From contig CP070808.1 in assembly GCA_020343715.1 (NCBI GenBank), positions 1,792,822-1,799,578 on the forward strand: a DNA stretch of 6,757 bases. The letters are read 5' to 3'. This DNA comes from Thermoplasmata archaeon. Lineage in GTDB: Archaea > Thermoplasmatota > DTKX01 > GCA-020343715. Shown one piece after another: positions 6,445 through 6,757 of the stretch (position 1 is the stretch's first letter; every line of letters starts with the position of its first letter). Position numbers and translations under genes: made by a program. The notes under the pieces are model-generated. The model was not told the DNA's origin, made no database searches, and saw only the letters and a list, made by a program, of their open reading frames with translations.

Positions 6445-6757
6445 ATGCCCGCAGAGCAGTTCATAAAGGAAGCGGAGGAAACGGTGGGGCGCATCGTCCC
6501 GAGGTCCGTGGAGATCACCTCCATCGAGTTCGAGGGACCGACTGTTGTCATCTACACCAAGAACCTGGAGGCGTTCGCCACCAGCAACGAGCTGGTGCGC
6601 CAGCTGGCCCAAGGCCTGAAGCGGCGTGTCGCCATCCGACCGGACCCCTCCATGCTGCTGGACCCTGACAAGGCCGAGAAGAAGATCCGCGAGATCATCC
6701 CCGAGGAGGCCCAGATAACGGACATATTCTTCTCCCCTGACACGGGGGAGGTCACCA
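6445..6757 (+). CDS. aCPSF1/FttA, archaeal termination factor and beta-CASP ribonuclease, N-terminal part
   Basis: The frame opens at ATG 6445 and is still open at the window end (104 codons), so most of a protein normally about 635 residues long is missing. What is visible is the archaeal CPSF KH-domain region. Marks are VEITSIEFEGPTVVIYTKN (22-40), the basic segment LKRRVAIRPDPSMLLDPDKA (58-77), and IREIIPEEAQITDIFF followed by PDTGEVT. The usual second KH domain and the metallo-beta-lactamase/beta-CASP nuclease core lie beyond the edge. In archaea this protein cuts nascent RNA 3' ends and drives factor-dependent transcription termination, working on RNA polymerase. No in-frame start exists in the spacer upstream; AGGGG at 6432-6436, 8 nt before ATG, is a weak ribosome site. 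No clear TATA box lies in the 70-nt spacer, so it may be read from the psmB promoter. Confidence 0.93.
   Translation, partial: MPAEQFIKEAEETVGRIVPRSVEITSIEFEGPTVVIYTKNLEAFATSNELVRQLAQGLKRRVAIRPDPSMLLDPDKAEKKIREIIPEEAQITDIFFSPDTGEVT

Overview
The window looks like an archaeal chromosome fragment. It is GC-rich coding DNA, all on the + strand, broken by short AT-rich gaps with archaeal TATA boxes. It carries an archaeal 20S proteasome beta subunit and the start of the archaeal termination/RNA-cleavage factor aCPSF1 (FttA). The beta subunit resembles Thermoplasma-type PsmB, so a high-GC member of the Thermoplasmatota is my best guess; this is an inference from sequence recall, not a placement.

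Layout. (1) Bases 1-3119: a large cell-surface protein cut off at its 5' end. It has an ethylbenzene-dehydrogenase-like (EB_dh) domain with a CX3CH motif, five CARDB/Ig-like domains, one more beta-sandwich domain and a C-terminal membrane helix. (2) 3120-3216: an intergenic region with a 12-bp perfect palindrome, a TATA box and a Shine-Dalgarno site. (3) 3217-4959: a complete shorter paralogue with signal peptide, EB_dh domain with the same CX3CH motif, one CARDB, one Ig-like domain and a PGF-CTERM-like tail. (4) 4976-5641: a TTG-started class I SAM methyltransferase of the Trm9/ALKBH8 type, 16 nt after the previous stop and probably co-transcribed. (5) 5642-5735: the psmB promoter region with a clear BRE/TATA and an inverted repeat between the TATA and the expected start point. 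(6) 5736-6374: proteasome beta subunit with intact catalytic residues. (7) 6445-6757: N-terminal KH region of aCPSF1, running off the end.

The window splits into two parts. The left half is accessory: a tandem pair of secreted, membrane-anchored, possibly haem-binding proteins that may work together in extracytoplasmic electron transfer or ligand binding. The right half is core information and protein-quality machinery: tRNA wobble modification, proteasome, and transcription termination. psmB and aCPSF1 are neighbours in other archaea as well. The most unusual material is the tandem EB_dh-CX3CH-CARDB pair, which would be surface cytochromes of an undescribed type if haem binding is confirmed.
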